Positions 46,335 through 59,469 of a DNA stretch of 64,000 nt are shown here, piece by piece. Location: assembly GCF_036669915.1 (NCBI RefSeq), contig NC_089320.1:1282245-1346244 (forward strand), given 5' to 3'. The notes beneath the pieces are model-generated. The model worked only from the letters and a program-made list of their open reading frames with translations, did not search any database and had not been told where the DNA came from. The translations under genes and the position numbers were made by a program. The stretch's first letter is position 1; every line of letters begins with the position of its first letter. The DNA is from Pocillopora verrucosa. Lineage: Eukaryota; Cnidaria; Anthozoa; Scleractinia; Pocilloporidae.

Positions 46335-49270
46335 AAAAACATTAGCAGTGATTGGTAACTGGTGGTATGACATTGATTCTGATAACATCCTTAATTGTCT
46401 ACGTTCCAATTATTATTTCCTAACTCAGCTGAATCAACTCTTCGATAATACCACTTCAAAGTGTCTTTCTATGTTTCATTGCAATATCAGAAGTCTTCCA
46501 AAGCATTTGTCTTTATTGAACGAGGTTTTTCCTTCTGTCAACCGCAAGCCTGATATCTTAGCTATTACTGAAACGAGACTATCGGACCGGACAGTAACAA
46601 ATATTGATATCCTCAATTATGATTTCTTCCACACCAACCCACTAAAACAGACTAGCGGTACTGGGCTATGTCTCGAAAAATCCTAATGCCATTCATGGAC
46701 CTGATTTAAAGTTTACTATACCATTGACGAATCATCCTAGTGAGAAATAACGTCAGGGAATGGGAGACCTAATATAATTGTTGGTTGCTTTTTCCGCCAT
46801 CCTCTTGTAATTTACCTGCTTTTACTTTTGAATTTGAAACTTTGCTAAAAGAGGCAAGTCAGTATGAGATATACATTCTTGGGGATCTTAATATAGATCT
46901 CCTGGAATTTAGTGAGCATTTATTATCTGAAGAGTACCTAACTATGCGCTATTCTCACAATCTACTACCTTTAATAACAAAACCAACCAGGCTCGCTCAT
47001 CATACTTCTACTCTGATTGACCACATTTACATAAATTCTAATTTGAGTGTGGATGCCGGCATGTGCTGGTTAATGTCTCAGATCCTTCTATTACCAGTGC
47101 TTGGTCGATAAATATCAAGGTATCAGAGAGCATTCTATTTCGTGATTATAAAAACTTTGATGTGGACCAGTATGTTAGAGGTGTCGATACGGTTGATTTG
47201 ATCAATGTATATAATGAATCCAATGATATTCATGAGGAAGCTGCTAATTGTATAAGTATGCTCAACCGAAATGCAAACAAGCATGCACATATAAAGGAAA
47301 AGGAGGCAATTGACCAAACCGTGGCTTACTAAAGGTGTATTGACTACAGTTAAGCATAGCTAGAACTTATACAAATCACACTTCCTCATTAGAGATCCTG
47401 ATAAGGTAAAAGAATATAAGCTTCATGCCAATACTCTAAAGCTAATCAAAACTAAGGCTGAGAATTATTTCTACTATCAGCACTTCAAATTCTATCAAAT
47501 TGATCTTAAGACCGCCTGGAAGCTCATAGGCACATTAGTCAAGAGAAAAAATAAAGGCCCAAATTGTCCTGTTAGAATTAAAAGAAATAGCATAGAGCTC
47601 ACTTATCAATTAGATATTGCTGAGCAGTTCAATCAATATTTTATTGATGTCGTTCCTAACTTGGCAAAAACTGTTTATAATACTCATGGAGATCCATGTG
47701 GACTTATGAATCATTCTCCTTTACATAGGTTTTCTTTGTCTCCTGTGAAAGAGGAGTGGGTTGCCGACTTTTTCCCTTGCTTAAATGATAAGAAATCGTC
47801 ACTAGATGTTCCAAATCAATTGGTTAGATTAGCCTCTAAATCCTCTCCAAACCATTTGCATTTATTTTTAATAATTCAATCTCTACTGGCATTGTGCCTG
47901 ATTATTTAAAGTTTCAAAGTAACTCCCTTTTTTAAAAGTGGAGCTTTGTCTGATCCTAGTAAAAACCAGCCAATAGCTACACTATCCCCCTCAGTAAGTT
48001 CTTGGAGCGAGTCATTTATGATCAGCTAGTGAAATACCTTGATGAGCACGATGTAATTTTTAAGAACCCGTGGCTTGAGAAAAAGCCATTCCACTGAGCA
48101 AGCGATTATGGAGATCACTGATAATCTTAAGGCCTCTATTGACAGAAATTTTATATCTTGTGGCTTTCTCTTAGACTTCTCAAAAGCATTTCATACAGTA
48201 AATAATCAAATATTGTGACAAACTCTATAGATATGGTATCCGAGGTAAGCCGCGTGATTGGTTTGCAAGTTATCTCCAAGATCGCAAGCAATTTTTTCAA
48301 ATTGGGAATGAAAAGTCAAGTTTATTAGAGATGGCTTGTGGTGTACCACAAGTATCTACTTCAGGCTCCTTATTATTTTTAATTCATATCAATGACTTTG
48401 CCAATTCATCTAACAAATTTTCCTTTCGCCTTTTTGCTGACGATGCTAACATCTTCCATACTTCAGATGACATGAATGATATTGAATCAGTTATGAACTG
48501 TGAAACTATTAATTAAACTATCGGTTAGCATGAAAAAAAACTAATTTCATGTTAAGAACCTCACCAAGTAAAAAAGTTACTCCTATAAATGTTTTTAATT
48601 TTCAGCAGATGACTTACATTAAGTACCTTGATGTTTATAGAGATCAAAAATTGAATTGGAAAAATCACATGTTAAAACCAAGGCCTAGGTAGCTAAAAAT
48701 ATTGGGGTCTTATATAAATTTTGTCACTACGTGAGTATACATGTTTTATACACTGATATATCCCTATTGAAATTATGCAATTTTAGTCTGGGGAAATACT
48801 TATCCATCAAATCTAAACAAGTTTTATTCTCTTTAAAATAATTGCATTCGTTGTATGTGTTTTGCTTATAGTAGAGAGTCATCCCAAGTTTTCTATAAGC
48901 TTCTTGATATTCTTAAATTCGATAATATTGTTAAACTGAGTACGTGCGTACTCGCACATAAGATATTGAACAAGTATTCCAGTATTCCTTTCCTGTTTTA
49001 TGATTCTCTCAGGACAGTTTCTAGCCTGCACAAGTATAACGCCAGATACGCCTCCAAGGGTATTTCATCGACCAAAAGTAAGATTTAACACTGTCAAATT
49101 TACCTTTGTATATGTAGCCTCTAAATTTTGGGAAACGGTACCAACAAACTGGAAACGGCTCTCTATTCATGGGTTTAAAAAGCGTTATAAAACTCATCCC
49201 CTCAAATATCAGTCTTTGTTCTGAATTCCCGACTAAAAGTCACTTTGTAATTATATCTATGTAAGTAACA
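46335..49270 (+). mobile_element. Defective LINE, unit 2
   Basis: Same element and position as 29830-33047. Endonuclease frames at 46348-46686 and 46785-47111; reverse transcriptase pieces with FADDAN near 48437. About 300 bp of the 3' tail and the following inverted ABC intron fossil are deleted, so it joins the gene A3 upstream region at about 49275. Confidence 0.87.
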
Positions 49271-49275
49271 TTAAC

Positions 49276-50390
49276 ATTATCTCAGTCAGAAAAGTTAAAA
49301 CTTCCTTTTGTGTATGATATCCCAACACAGCAGTGATAAACAGAAATATCGTTACATGCATTCAATAAAGACCTAAGTAATAATCTAGAATTAGATCTAA
49401 CTTTTGATGTTATGACTGCAATATCCAAGCAGCAGGTCATTTTCACCGAAGTACTATTCGGTGAAGCTTTGTAAATAAAACTACTCAGGACATGAAATCA
49501 AAAATATTAGACGAGAAAATTGCCGAACTTTATAACATCAATTTGACATATTGAATTCTAAATACAACTCTTCAGAATTATGAAAGTTCAATTTTGTTTT
49601 ATATTTTGATAATGGTACCCCAAAAAAGCTTCCTCTCTTATCAAAACTCTATAATTTATGTGATTATTCTACTTATTAAGACTTCCGAATAATAGTCTTT
49701 TTCCGTAGAATCGTTTTTGTTTCTCTTGTTGACTGTTAGCCATTCGCCCTGACTACATACTCAACCCTAAGAAAAGAGCTGGATAATTGCAATATTTAGT
49801 AGAAGGTCATTTCATCGAGATCCTAATCAGTGAGACCCTATTATCAAATTTACGCAGGAATAAAATATTAGAAATATCGGACGAAAAAATTGTCCAACCG
49901 TATAGCATCAAATCGGCGTATTCGTAACTCTAAATATAACTGTCCTTAATTTAAAAGTTCGATTTTTGGCTGAGATTTCAAAATAGTTAAAACGAAAGCA
50001 GGGAAATTTTGTATCACAACTTTATTCCGATCTCAAAGGCTTCTGTTTCATAGTGTTGTTCCGTAAAATTGTTCTTGATGCAGTTTATTGTCTACCGTGC
50101 GCACTAACTTCAAGGTCAACCTCTCTATTTTTAGCTTTAGACTATTAAGAGTGCTTGAAGAAACATATTCTCGACACCTCCATGCCTTTCTCTTGTCACC
50201 CAATTGCATCATAAAATACAACTTTTATTTACCTATTTTTGATCCTCCCCTAGTTAATTTCATGCAAAGTATGCAATGTAATGTATTGAGTTTTGGCTCT
50301 ACACTATTGGCATCTATGTGAAACCCATAAATGGAATGATGAGGGTATCACCAGAGCCATTGTCTGCCCGGAGTTAAAACGACTTCAGCC
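49276..50390 (+). promoter_or_regulatory. Upstream region of A3, partly deleted
   Basis: Counterpart of 16850-18162 with gaps near 49310 and 49400. CATAAATGG at 50326-50334 and GCCCGGAGTTA are kept. Confidence 0.45.
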
Positions 50391-51429
50391 ATGCATATGA
50401 AACTTTTGTTGATCACTTGTTTCCTTCTTGGAGCCTGTACAGCCTCTTACCTGGCAGAAAAGCGGGAAGGTGTTGGATCAAAATTATGAAATTTTTACCA
50501 GAAAAGAAAAGAATACTGATAAGAATTATCTTCAATACAGTTCTTACGAGCGTGGATAAGAAAGCAACTCTGAGTCTCTTAGTGCCGAGACTCTCTGCAC
50601 TTAATTACCGGTCTGGTTGTATTCAAATGAAAACCAGCGTATTCTACTTTGATTTTCACCTTTAATCAGTTTTTGTTGCCTTCTCTTTTCTCCCTAAATA
50701 GCTCAAGAAGTTAAAGATCTGAATGATGAAAACTTCGAGACTGCCTCTGATAAATTTAACGGAGAGAATGATGAGGAACTGGAGAATGAAAATGAAGCAT
50801 TTGATGAGTTAAGAGATGAAGAAAACGAGAGGGATGCTGCGGAACTAGAAGAAATGAACGATGAATAAGAAGAGACAGGCAAGAGTTGATCATTAAATTT
50901 CGTTAACAAGAAAACCGAGTTCTGTCTCCGCTTCGGAGATGGGATCCAAGTTATAATGTCAATGGCGAAAGTTTGGAATTTTTCTACTCATCGGGAAGAA
51001 ACTCGTGAAAGAAATGTTTAGGAGTAATGGTTATTTTCCGCATTAACCAAGATTTTTTAAAGTAGGTTTTGGTTGAGAACAGTTGAAGGTTAGTACTAAA
51101 TTCATCACGGGGAGGAACAAAAGTTCAACTCTTGCGAGGTTTTTATTTCAATCGCAAATAAGAGTCAAGGAAAAGAATACTGCTCGCTGCTCTGATTATA
51201 CTGAAAGGATCCATATAATGTCTGAATTTGCCTTCTCATAGGGATTACCGGGCGATTTACTTCTTTAGGAAACAAAGATCAATTACTTTGGAAATGATGA
51301 CATAATTATCAATGAAGTAAACCGTAAGAAACATACTTTACAAACATATTTTTTTGTTTGTTCCATCAGATGAAGATGAAGTTTCTGAGGATCCAAGACC
51401 GGTGCCAAGAAAGTCAAAAAAGAAATATG
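50391..51429 (+). pseudogene. A3: pseudogene of gene A lacking the basic exon
   Basis: Exon 1 (50391-50469) is intact (MHMKLLLITCFLLGACTA). The microexon is deleted together with most of its two introns. Exon 3 starts at 50702 and has an in-frame TAA at 50866-50868 and a GC donor. Exon 4 (51370-51429) has the sequence DEDEVSEDP. Exon 5, which encodes the basic peptide, is deleted: at about 51635 intron 4 joins directly to the intron before the terminal exon (51706). The AATAAA of that exon is also lost. If transcribed, it could make only a leader plus a shortened acidic segment. Confidence 0.9.
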
Positions 51430-51705
51430 GTAAAGTTATTCAACATATCTTGATCTTTTATCTCGATTTTACATCTTGATTTATGATCCATGAAGATATA
51501 GAATTTTATAGCTGTAACAGAAGATGGGAAATATGTGTTTGTTCATAAAATCGTACTGGAGAACGGTCAAAAGAAAACATCCGGCGCGCGCTACAAAATG
51601 TTTGAAGGATAATAATCACAAAGCCTCTATTTTCTCAACTGGCCTCATTACTCACTAAAGTAACTTTAGGAAGGACACTTCCTCACTTTATTTTTTCTAT
51701 TTCAG

Positions 51706-51800
51706 GTTAGGCGAAAATGATTAGACTGGACCAAGAATCACTCAAGATTAACAAAGTTGCTTTAAAGTCATAACTGAAATTGTAGCTTTAAAAGCGTTAA
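51706..51800 (+). other. Terminal-exon relic of A3
   Basis: Acceptor and body are present, but the AATAAA is reduced to AAATTT near 51798. Confidence 0.6.
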
Positions 51801-52382
51801 ATTTTTTTTGGTTCAGTTGACATCCTTGGTCTCTTTGTTTTTTACTTTCATTTTATTCATTTATTTAGTTGTCTGCTGCAAACCGCAAGCTACACAATCC
51901 ACATCGCAATTGACTAAATTCTTAAATAAATGATTTGAATTTTTTCATCTTGTCCTAAATGTTTATCAGCACGCTTTATCACTACTTTTCTGCGGTTTCA
52001 ACCTTTAGTGGCATTCGTTTGCCTACAACAACCACATAAAACAACATGAATGAAAGAAAATAAAACCAGTTTTTCAAAGACCCCTACAGTCATGTATGAC
52101 TAAACATTGTGATACCTGATCGCAAATTAAGATAAGAAATCTTCAGTCCATACATATACGAAATAGGATTGAAACGAAACTGAACAAGACGCTTAAATTC
52201 GTTGCGAGGCTGGTGCAATGTAAATTGATTATAGTGATTTTTATTGCTGAGGGTTGAATTTAATCCCCTATATATTATGTAAGTACTTTACTCCAAGGAA
52301 TAAGCTGGAATAAAGCGGCGCCTGAAAAATTAAGATCGTATTAAACATCGTTTTGTATATTCTATGAGTGCATCAAAGGTGT

Positions 52383-52469
52383 ATGGAGCAGTACTCTGGC
52401 CCTCATTTAACAATAAAATACCGTCACAGTTTTTAACAGTGTTTAAACGATGAGCTGAATAATAATAAC
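52383..52469 (-). pseudogene. Inverted ABC NBD2 relic, unit 3
   Basis: Same relic as 20861-20943. Confidence 0.7.
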
Positions 52470-52479
52470 AAGAGAATAA

Positions 52480-52670
52480 AGTGGACAAATTTCCAGAAAA
52501 ATTGTGGTGCTGTGTCTGTATGGAGTATAACGAGATAATTTGGCTTTATCACCTAAGTTGATAATGTGAATTGGTAACCGTAAAGAGTTTCTAAAACTGT
52601 TGTTTCGGGCGTTAGCCCTTCGTCAGAGCGAATAGATAAGTTGTGGGTTCTGTGTGTGTCTATGTTAATA
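52480..52670 (-). repeat. Second hammerhead-like repeat type, unit 3
   Basis: Core words on the minus strand at 52626-52602. The GT run is reduced. Confidence 0.38.
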
Positions 52671-52897
52671 AGCAGAGAACATGGGAACATAGTAACGAGA
52701 AAAGACTAGTAAAAGATTAGTTGAATAATTTATGATACCATGGGGATTAGGGGTTTATTTACAGATTATTTTAAGTACACTACCGCATATATTGGATTTT
52801 GATTGTAAAGTATTGGCATTATCCATGAAACACATAACTGAAGCGTTGAGGCCGCCAAAAAGGCCATTCTCTGCCCGGAGTTACAACCGTTTAAGCC

Positions 52898-52976
52898 ATG
52901 CAGATGAAATTTTATTGGATCCCAGTTTTCTTCTTGGAGCCTGTACCGCCCCTTACCTGGCGGAAAAGCAGGAAGG
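52898..52976 (+). pseudogene. psi3: exon 1 relic of the third paralogue
   Basis: Same frameshift and lost donor as psi1 and psi2. A deletion at about 53265 removes exon 3 and joins to sequence equivalent to 23670 in unit 1. Confidence 0.8.
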
Positions 52977-55179
52977 ACTTTTGTCACAAATATAGGAGTA
53001 TGCCCTTTTTTTTTGTCTTTTTTTTTCCTTGTTAATGCATCCTTTTCCCATCAGCACATTGGTCATAATTTTACTAATACAATAGACAAAGGTCAGTTTA
53101 AGTAGCATCTTTATCAATCAAATACATTTAAGGTTTGCTTTAGCTCTTACGTTCAAAACCCAGCAAAAATCATTTTCAGCTCTATCAGAAAAGAAAATTT
53201 ATAGGATATATTTGAAACAGTTTCATCTCCAACGAGGACATACAGCAATTCTAAGGTCAATTGTAAAGTGGAGCCCCTGCTCTCCAATGACTGGTTGTTC
53301 GTCAATCACTTTAATCAACAAAGTAACTGGAAATGACAGGATTATCGTCAAGAACGTCTGATATTCAATTTTCGGATAAAGTTATATCGGATTGTTTGTC
53401 ACTGAACGACCGATGGATGTTGACGTTGAACTCAATGCTGTACAAATATATTTTAAAAGGATCATTCTATGGTTTCCTTCATACCTTTTCAGAACGTGAA
53501 AATCTATTTGGCTTTTCACATGTACTTTGCTATGGATTTGTAGACAGATTTATTGGATTATTGCCCAGTTGGGTAAAGTTTATGCACAGTGCAGCAATAA
53601 AATGCTTATCAACAAGAGAGCGATATGAACCAAGTCCGTTCACAATATGGAAATCCATATAGACACGTATTCTGGTAACAAATGATATGGTGGTCTAGCT
53701 TAATTTCTATATATGATAGTAGACAGTTTTAGGAATCTTCCCAATTGTCCACTTGAGGAGGCTCTATGAGGTTTTTGCTCAATGTTGGCGCGCGCGCACC
53801 TTTTGAAATCTGAAATTTAAAATATTCGAATTCCTTCATTCTGATTGCTCCTTTTTTCGTAACAAGCTCGACCTGCCCTCTCTTTTTCGCGATGGTTAAG
53901 AACGGTCCCTACTTCTAAACATTGGTTAAGGCTTTTTTTAAGGTTCATGTATCTTGCACGTCTTTGTCGCTCACAGGCTAATATTGCTGTGAGTCTTAAT
54001 CTTTAAAACAATATACCAATTCTGCAAAAGACACATACATTCAGGTGAGATGAACAATATACACTGTAGTATGCTATGTCTTCAGTTAAGTATGACACGT
54101 CCCAATCGTGATAAAATTGGTTGTTCCCTGACGTGTTAGAATTTGGTTTTGTAACCTTCTGCAGGCCATGTTTTAGTCTTGCGAAATAGTTATTTCTGTT
54201 CTTTTGTGAGCAGCTAATGTTTCTTCTTAAAAAAACTGACTTTCAAGGACAGGTAGCTCCGATGATCTATTTAACACTTGGAGTCCATCTCAATTTTTTA
54301 GGGTAACGTCACTGGAAAGCTCTTAAATCATTTGGCAATCACTAACAGCATTGAGGTTATCCTTTCTGAAAAGCCTGATGTGATTGAATTTCGTTTTGTT
54401 ATATTTAGTAGGCTATTCCCTAATCTTGCAGAATACATAAATGAAAAAGAAAAATTATTTCTGTGGTTTTGTGAGCGACTACTTACTCTTCAACCAAAAC
54501 ATGATTTTCATGGACAGTTTTCCCCAATGATTTATTCAGCACCTAGAGCCCATTAATTTGTTTAGGCATATATTCTGATAATTCTGACTTACTCACATGG
54601 AGAGAATCCTTGCAGCGCTTCCGTCTGGACTTCTATTACAATTTGATCTAATAAAAAGCAAATTTTCGAACTTCGCCGATGTAGCAAGGGAAAAAACAAT
54701 AGTGCATTCTAGCTCTGTAAAAAGATTCCTCAAAGTATCAGACCCCCACAAACAAAAACACTGTCATTGCTTGAGTAAAACAGATATCAGTAGAGATATG
54801 TTCCTAGTATTTACAATAAACACACCGAAGAAGACTTTAAAAAAAGTCCCAAAGCCTTTAAGACAAAATTGAAGGTAGCGCGCAAAGAAATTTTCTAAAT
54901 ACTTTCAATGCTTTAAAGGTGTAAAAGTTTCACAAAGTCATCGTCAAGTTGAAAGGTTGTCGGAACTTGCCAATATTTTGATTACAATTGAGATGAGCAC
55001 GACTATTTCTGGATGTATTTGGAGGAGTTTAAGAAGGGCAAAAAATGGTGATACTGTAAAGAGTTCGGTCTTTCTTTTTCTCAAGAAAAACAAAAATACA
55101 GGAATTAATACTTGCAAAATAGATTTTATTTTCCATTCCCAATTTTAGTCTTTTGTACTGAATTTAACCTTGATTCATT
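52977..55179. other. Spacer between psi3 and gene B3
   Basis: Shortened counterpart of the unit 1 spacer. A 109-codon frame at 53333-53662 is open here but broken in units 1 and 2. No motif recognised, no gene called. Confidence 0.5.
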
Positions 55180-56533
55180 AAAATTACTTCAGTCAGAGAA
55201 GTAAAAACTTCCTTTTGTTTATGTATAAAGAAAGATTTACATGCTCTTCTGATCATTTTCATTGTTGATATCCCAACACAGCAGTGATCAACAGGAATAT
55301 CGTTACATGTATTCAATATAGACCTAAATACTAATCTAGTAATAGATCCAATTTTACGCACTTGGTTTCCTCTAATTGTTTGCTCCTTACGCTGTTGTCA
55401 AGCATCAACAATCAATCATTAGTTCTTTTAGACGTTGCTCTCTCAACAATTCTTTAATTAAAACTGATCGACAACAGTCTTGCCCTTTTTTGATAAGGGA
55501 AGAGTTCCTATTTTGATGCTATAAGTGCAATATCTAAGCAGCGAGACATTTTCATCGAAGTAGTTCAGTTTTCGGTGAAGCTTTGAAATTGAAGCTACCC
55601 AGGACATAAAATCAAATATTTTAGACGAGAAAATTGTCGAACTATGTAACACCAATTTGTCATAGAGAATTCTAAATACAACGTTTCAGAATTTAAATAA
55701 TGTACCCAGAAAAACCTTCCTCTCGTATCAATACTCTATTTCTATTTATTCTACTCGTTGAGGCTTCCGTAAAATAATGTAAAATAATGCTGTTCCGTAG
55801 ACCTGTTCTAGTTACTCCTTTTGACTGTTTGCCATTCGCCCTACCTAGATGCTTAACCCATAGGAAAGAGGTGAAATTTCGGTTTGGTAGGATAATTGCA
55901 ATATTTAGCCGAAGGTCATTTCATCGAGATGCTAATCAGTGAGACCCTTTCATCAAATTTGCGCAGGAACAAAATATTAGAAATATCGAGACCCTATCAA
56001 AAAATTAGAAATATCAGACGAGTAAATTGTCCAACCATGTAACATGAAATTGACGTATTAGTAAGTCTAAATATAACTGTTTTTAATTTAGAAGTTCGAT
56101 TATCGGCTGAGATTTCAAAATAATTAAAACGAAAAGAGAGACATCTCGTATCACAACATTATTCCAAACTAAAAGGCTTCTGTCTGATAGTGTTGTTCCG
56201 TAAAATTGTTCTTGATGCAGTTTATTGCCTCCCGTGCGCACTAACTTTAAGGTCAACCTCTCTATTCTCTCTATTTTTAGCCTTAGACTATTAAGAGTGC
56301 TTGAAGAGTGCTTCGACACCTCCATGCCTTTGTCTTGTCACCTATTGCACCATATAATACTAGTTTTATTTTCCTGTTTTTAATCCTTCCCTAATTAATT
56401 TCATGCAAAGCATGCAATGTAATGTATTGAGTTTTGGTTCTACATAGTATTGGCCTCTCTATCAATCTCATAAATGGGCCGATGAGGGTGTCACCAGAGC
56501 CATTCTCTGCTCGGAGTTAAAACGGATTCAGCC
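55180..56533 (+). promoter_or_regulatory. Upstream region of gene B3
   Basis: Like the B1 upstream region, with an extra GAGACCC...AGAAATATCG segment near 55945-56000 that repeats part of the block. CATAAATGG at 56469-56477. Confidence 0.5.
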
Positions 56534-58449
56534 ATGCAGATGAAACTTTTGTTGATCAGCTGTTTCCTTCTTGGAGCCTGCACAGCCTCTTACCTAGCGG
56601 AAAAGCGGGAAGGTATTGGATCAAAATTATGAGAGCATGATTATTTTTATTAGATCATTCATTCCTTTTTCCATCAGTCCAATGGTGTTACTTTTACTCA
56701 GTACTCTTTTTTTCCTTACCTAGATGCTCCTCTGAGTGAGGATACAGGTCACTTTAAGAAGCTACTTAGTTACTTTTTGAAGCCTGATTAAAAAAAAGTT
56801 TTACCAAAAAAGATAAGAATACTCATAAGAATTATCTTCAATACATTTCTCACGAACGTGGATAAGAAAGCAACTGTAAGTCTCCTAGGATGTGTCCCGC
56901 GTACTTTGATTTTCACATTTAATCGATTTTTTTTTTTACTTTCTTTTTCCCCATAAAATAGCCCAAGAAGTTGAAGATCTGAATGACGAAGACTTCGGGA
57001 CTGCCTCTGATAAATTTGACAGAGAGAATGATGAGGAGCCGGAAAATGAAGATGAAGCCTTTGAAGAATTAAGAGATGAAGAAAACGAGATGGATACAAA
57101 GGAATTAGAAGAAATGAACGATGAAGACGAAGAGAGAGGCAAGCGTTGATAATTAAATTTCGTTAACAAGAAAACCGACTTCTGTCTTCGCTTCGGAGAC
57201 GAGATCCAAGTTACAATGTCAATGGCGAGAGTTTGGAATTTTTCTACTCATCGGGAAGAAACTCGTGAAAGAATCGTGTAGGATAAACAGGGGTAACTTT
57301 AATTGTTATTTTCTGCATCAACCAGGTTTTTTAAGCAGGTTTTGGTTGACAACAGTTGAAAGTTGGTATGAAAGGTAGTATGGGAAGGAACAAAAGCTGA
57401 CTCTTGCGAGATTTATATTTCAATCGCAAAACAAGAATCAAGGAAAAGAATAATGCTCGCTACACTGATTATACCGAAAGGATCCATATAATGTCTGAAT
57501 TTGTCTTATCATAGGGATTACGGGGCGATTTACTTCCTTGGAAACAAAGATCAATTACGTGGGACATGATGACACAATTATCAATGAAGTAAACTATGAG
57601 AAAAGCACTTTCTAACCAGATGTTATGATTTTTGTTCCATCAGGTGAAGAACAAGTTTCTGAGGATCCAAGACCGGTGCCAAGAAAGTCAAAAAAGAAAT
57701 ATGGTAAAGTTATTCAACATTTCTTGATCTAACATCTTGATCTTATATCTTGATTTTTGATCAATGAAACATTCTTGCTCGCGCACGATTGGTATTCAGT
57801 CAAGTGGCCGAATATCCCTCAGCTAAAACTGGGGCATAGTCAAGGCTATCACCCAACTGATAAGTTTTAATTCAAGAAGATATAGCAGAAAATGGGAATT
57901 ATCCGTTCGTTCATAAAATCGTACAGAAGAACGCTCAAAAGAAAACATCCGGCACGCGCTGCAAAATGTTTGAAGGACAATAATTACAAAGCTTCTATTT
58001 TAAACTAAATTGTACTCGTGTATTTGTCCAGATAATGGAACAGATAATGTCCGAGGATAAATATTCCTGTATATTTTTACGTCAAATAGAGGCTATTGTT
58101 TCCACCTTGCCAAGATATAATTAAAGCAACATCATTATTACATTACACAATTATTTTGTTAAATTTGGAAGAAATCTGAATGAATGGGCCTTTTGTCTGA
58201 CTCTGAGATTTTTATGTTCGATAATCCATCGTTTGATATTAATGGTCTAATGTATTTTTTTTCGTAACTATTTTAGGTTATTTGTATGGGAAAGGAAAAG
58301 GCTACGGCAAGTACCGTAAAGGACCCTACCGAAAAAAACCTAGGAAAAGCTACCGCAAAGCCTACCGTAAATATCGTGGCCGAAAGGGTTACTACCCAAA
58401 AAAAGGAAACGGTTACGGCTACCGCTACGGCTACCGCCACCCCTACTAG
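56534..58449 (+). CDS. Gene B3: secreted charge-segregated precursor
   Basis: Copy of B1; exons 56534-56612, 56724-56747, 56962-57138, 57644-57703, 58277-58449; 170 residues. Signal peptide MQMKLLLISCFLLGACTA. Differences from B1: Arg for Thr at the end of exon 3, Gly for Asp at the exon 3/4 junction (exon 4 starts GEEQVSEDP), and Asn for Lys in the last exon (KKGNGYGYRY). Intron 3 has the GC donor; intron 2 lost about 60 bp. The stop is the same TAG. The terminal exon starts at 58692, with AATAAA at 58786. Confidence 0.85.
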
Positions 58450-58691
58450 CCCTACAGTCGTTAGAATGGTGAGTCTTTCACAAATATCGATTAAAGATTG
58501 CTACAAGCTTGTAATCGCGCTGAAAATTGAAGGCATTTTTTAAACAAGAAATGCATGTACTGGTTCTTGTTGAATTGTCTCTCTAATAATTGGAACATGC
58601 CATAGATAACTACGCTTGTCCCAACTGGTCTCACTACTCACTAAAGAAACTTTAGAAAGGACACTTTCTCATTTTCTTTTCTCTATTTCAG

Positions 58692-58800
58692 GTTAGACGA
58701 AAATGATTAAACTGGACCAAGACTCACGCAAGATTAACAAAGTTGCTTTAAAGTCATAGCTGAAATTGTAGCTTTAAAAGCGTTAAATAAATTTTTTTGG
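58692..58800 (+). other. Non-coding terminal exon and poly(A) signal, gene B3
   Basis: Acceptor TTTCAG before 58692; AATAAA at 58786-58791. Confidence 0.65.
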
Positions 58801-59019
58801 TTCAATTGACATCCTTGTTCTCTTTTTTATTTCATTTTATTTATTTATTTATCTGCTGCAAACCGCAAGCTACACAATCCACATCACAATTGACCAAATT
58901 CTAAAATAAATGATTTGAATTTTTTCATCTTGTCCTAAACGTTTATCAGCACGCTTTATCACTACTTTCCTGCGGTTTCAACCTTTAGTGGCATTCATTT
59001 GTCAAACAACAAGTAAATA

Positions 59020-59420
59020 AAGGGTAAATTTCTAGAAAAAATTGTGGTGCTGCGTCTGTGAGGAGTATAACTAGATCATTTTGGTTTATCAGCTTAGTTG
59101 ATAATGTAAACTGATAACCATAAAGAGTGTCAAATTTGGCGTTTGGGGCTCACGATTTAACGTAAACCCCAAAAATAAAAATTAAACATTGCTTAATTTG
59201 TTACGCTGGATTTGCGTAACATTTCCAAATTGTTGCGCTAGATTTGCGTAACATTTCCTTTTTGTGGGTGTTTTTTGCAGTTTTCACCTCAATTTGAACG
59301 TGAGTTGTACTGTAAATGTCCAGTATATTCGTAGTTCAATTTTGTTCATCTTAATCCCTGATGAAGTCTGTGTGATCAGACGAAACTGGTTGGATAAAAA
59401 ACCAAGTTGACAAGATCTGT
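59020..59420 (+). repeat. Hammerhead-bearing repeat, unit 3
   Basis: Copy of 29400-29790. Confidence 0.6.
59354..59395 (+). ncRNA. Hammerhead-ribozyme-like motif, unit 3
   Basis: CUGAUGA at 59358-59364, with the same stems as units 1 and 2. Confidence 0.4.
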
Positions 59421-59469
59421 TGCTGTATGCTGCTCACTAGTTTTTATTTTAAAAAAAAAAATAATTAAA

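Larger units (their letters stand above)
33048..49275 (+). repeat. Array unit 2 (about 16.2 kb)
   Basis: Second copy of the unit, near-identical to unit 1. Main differences: about 250 bp absent at 40186 (unit 1 23507-23755), a 12-bp in-frame deletion in B2 exon 5, a 90-bp block in B2 intron 4, and a LINE that lacks its 3' tail. Confidence 0.95.
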
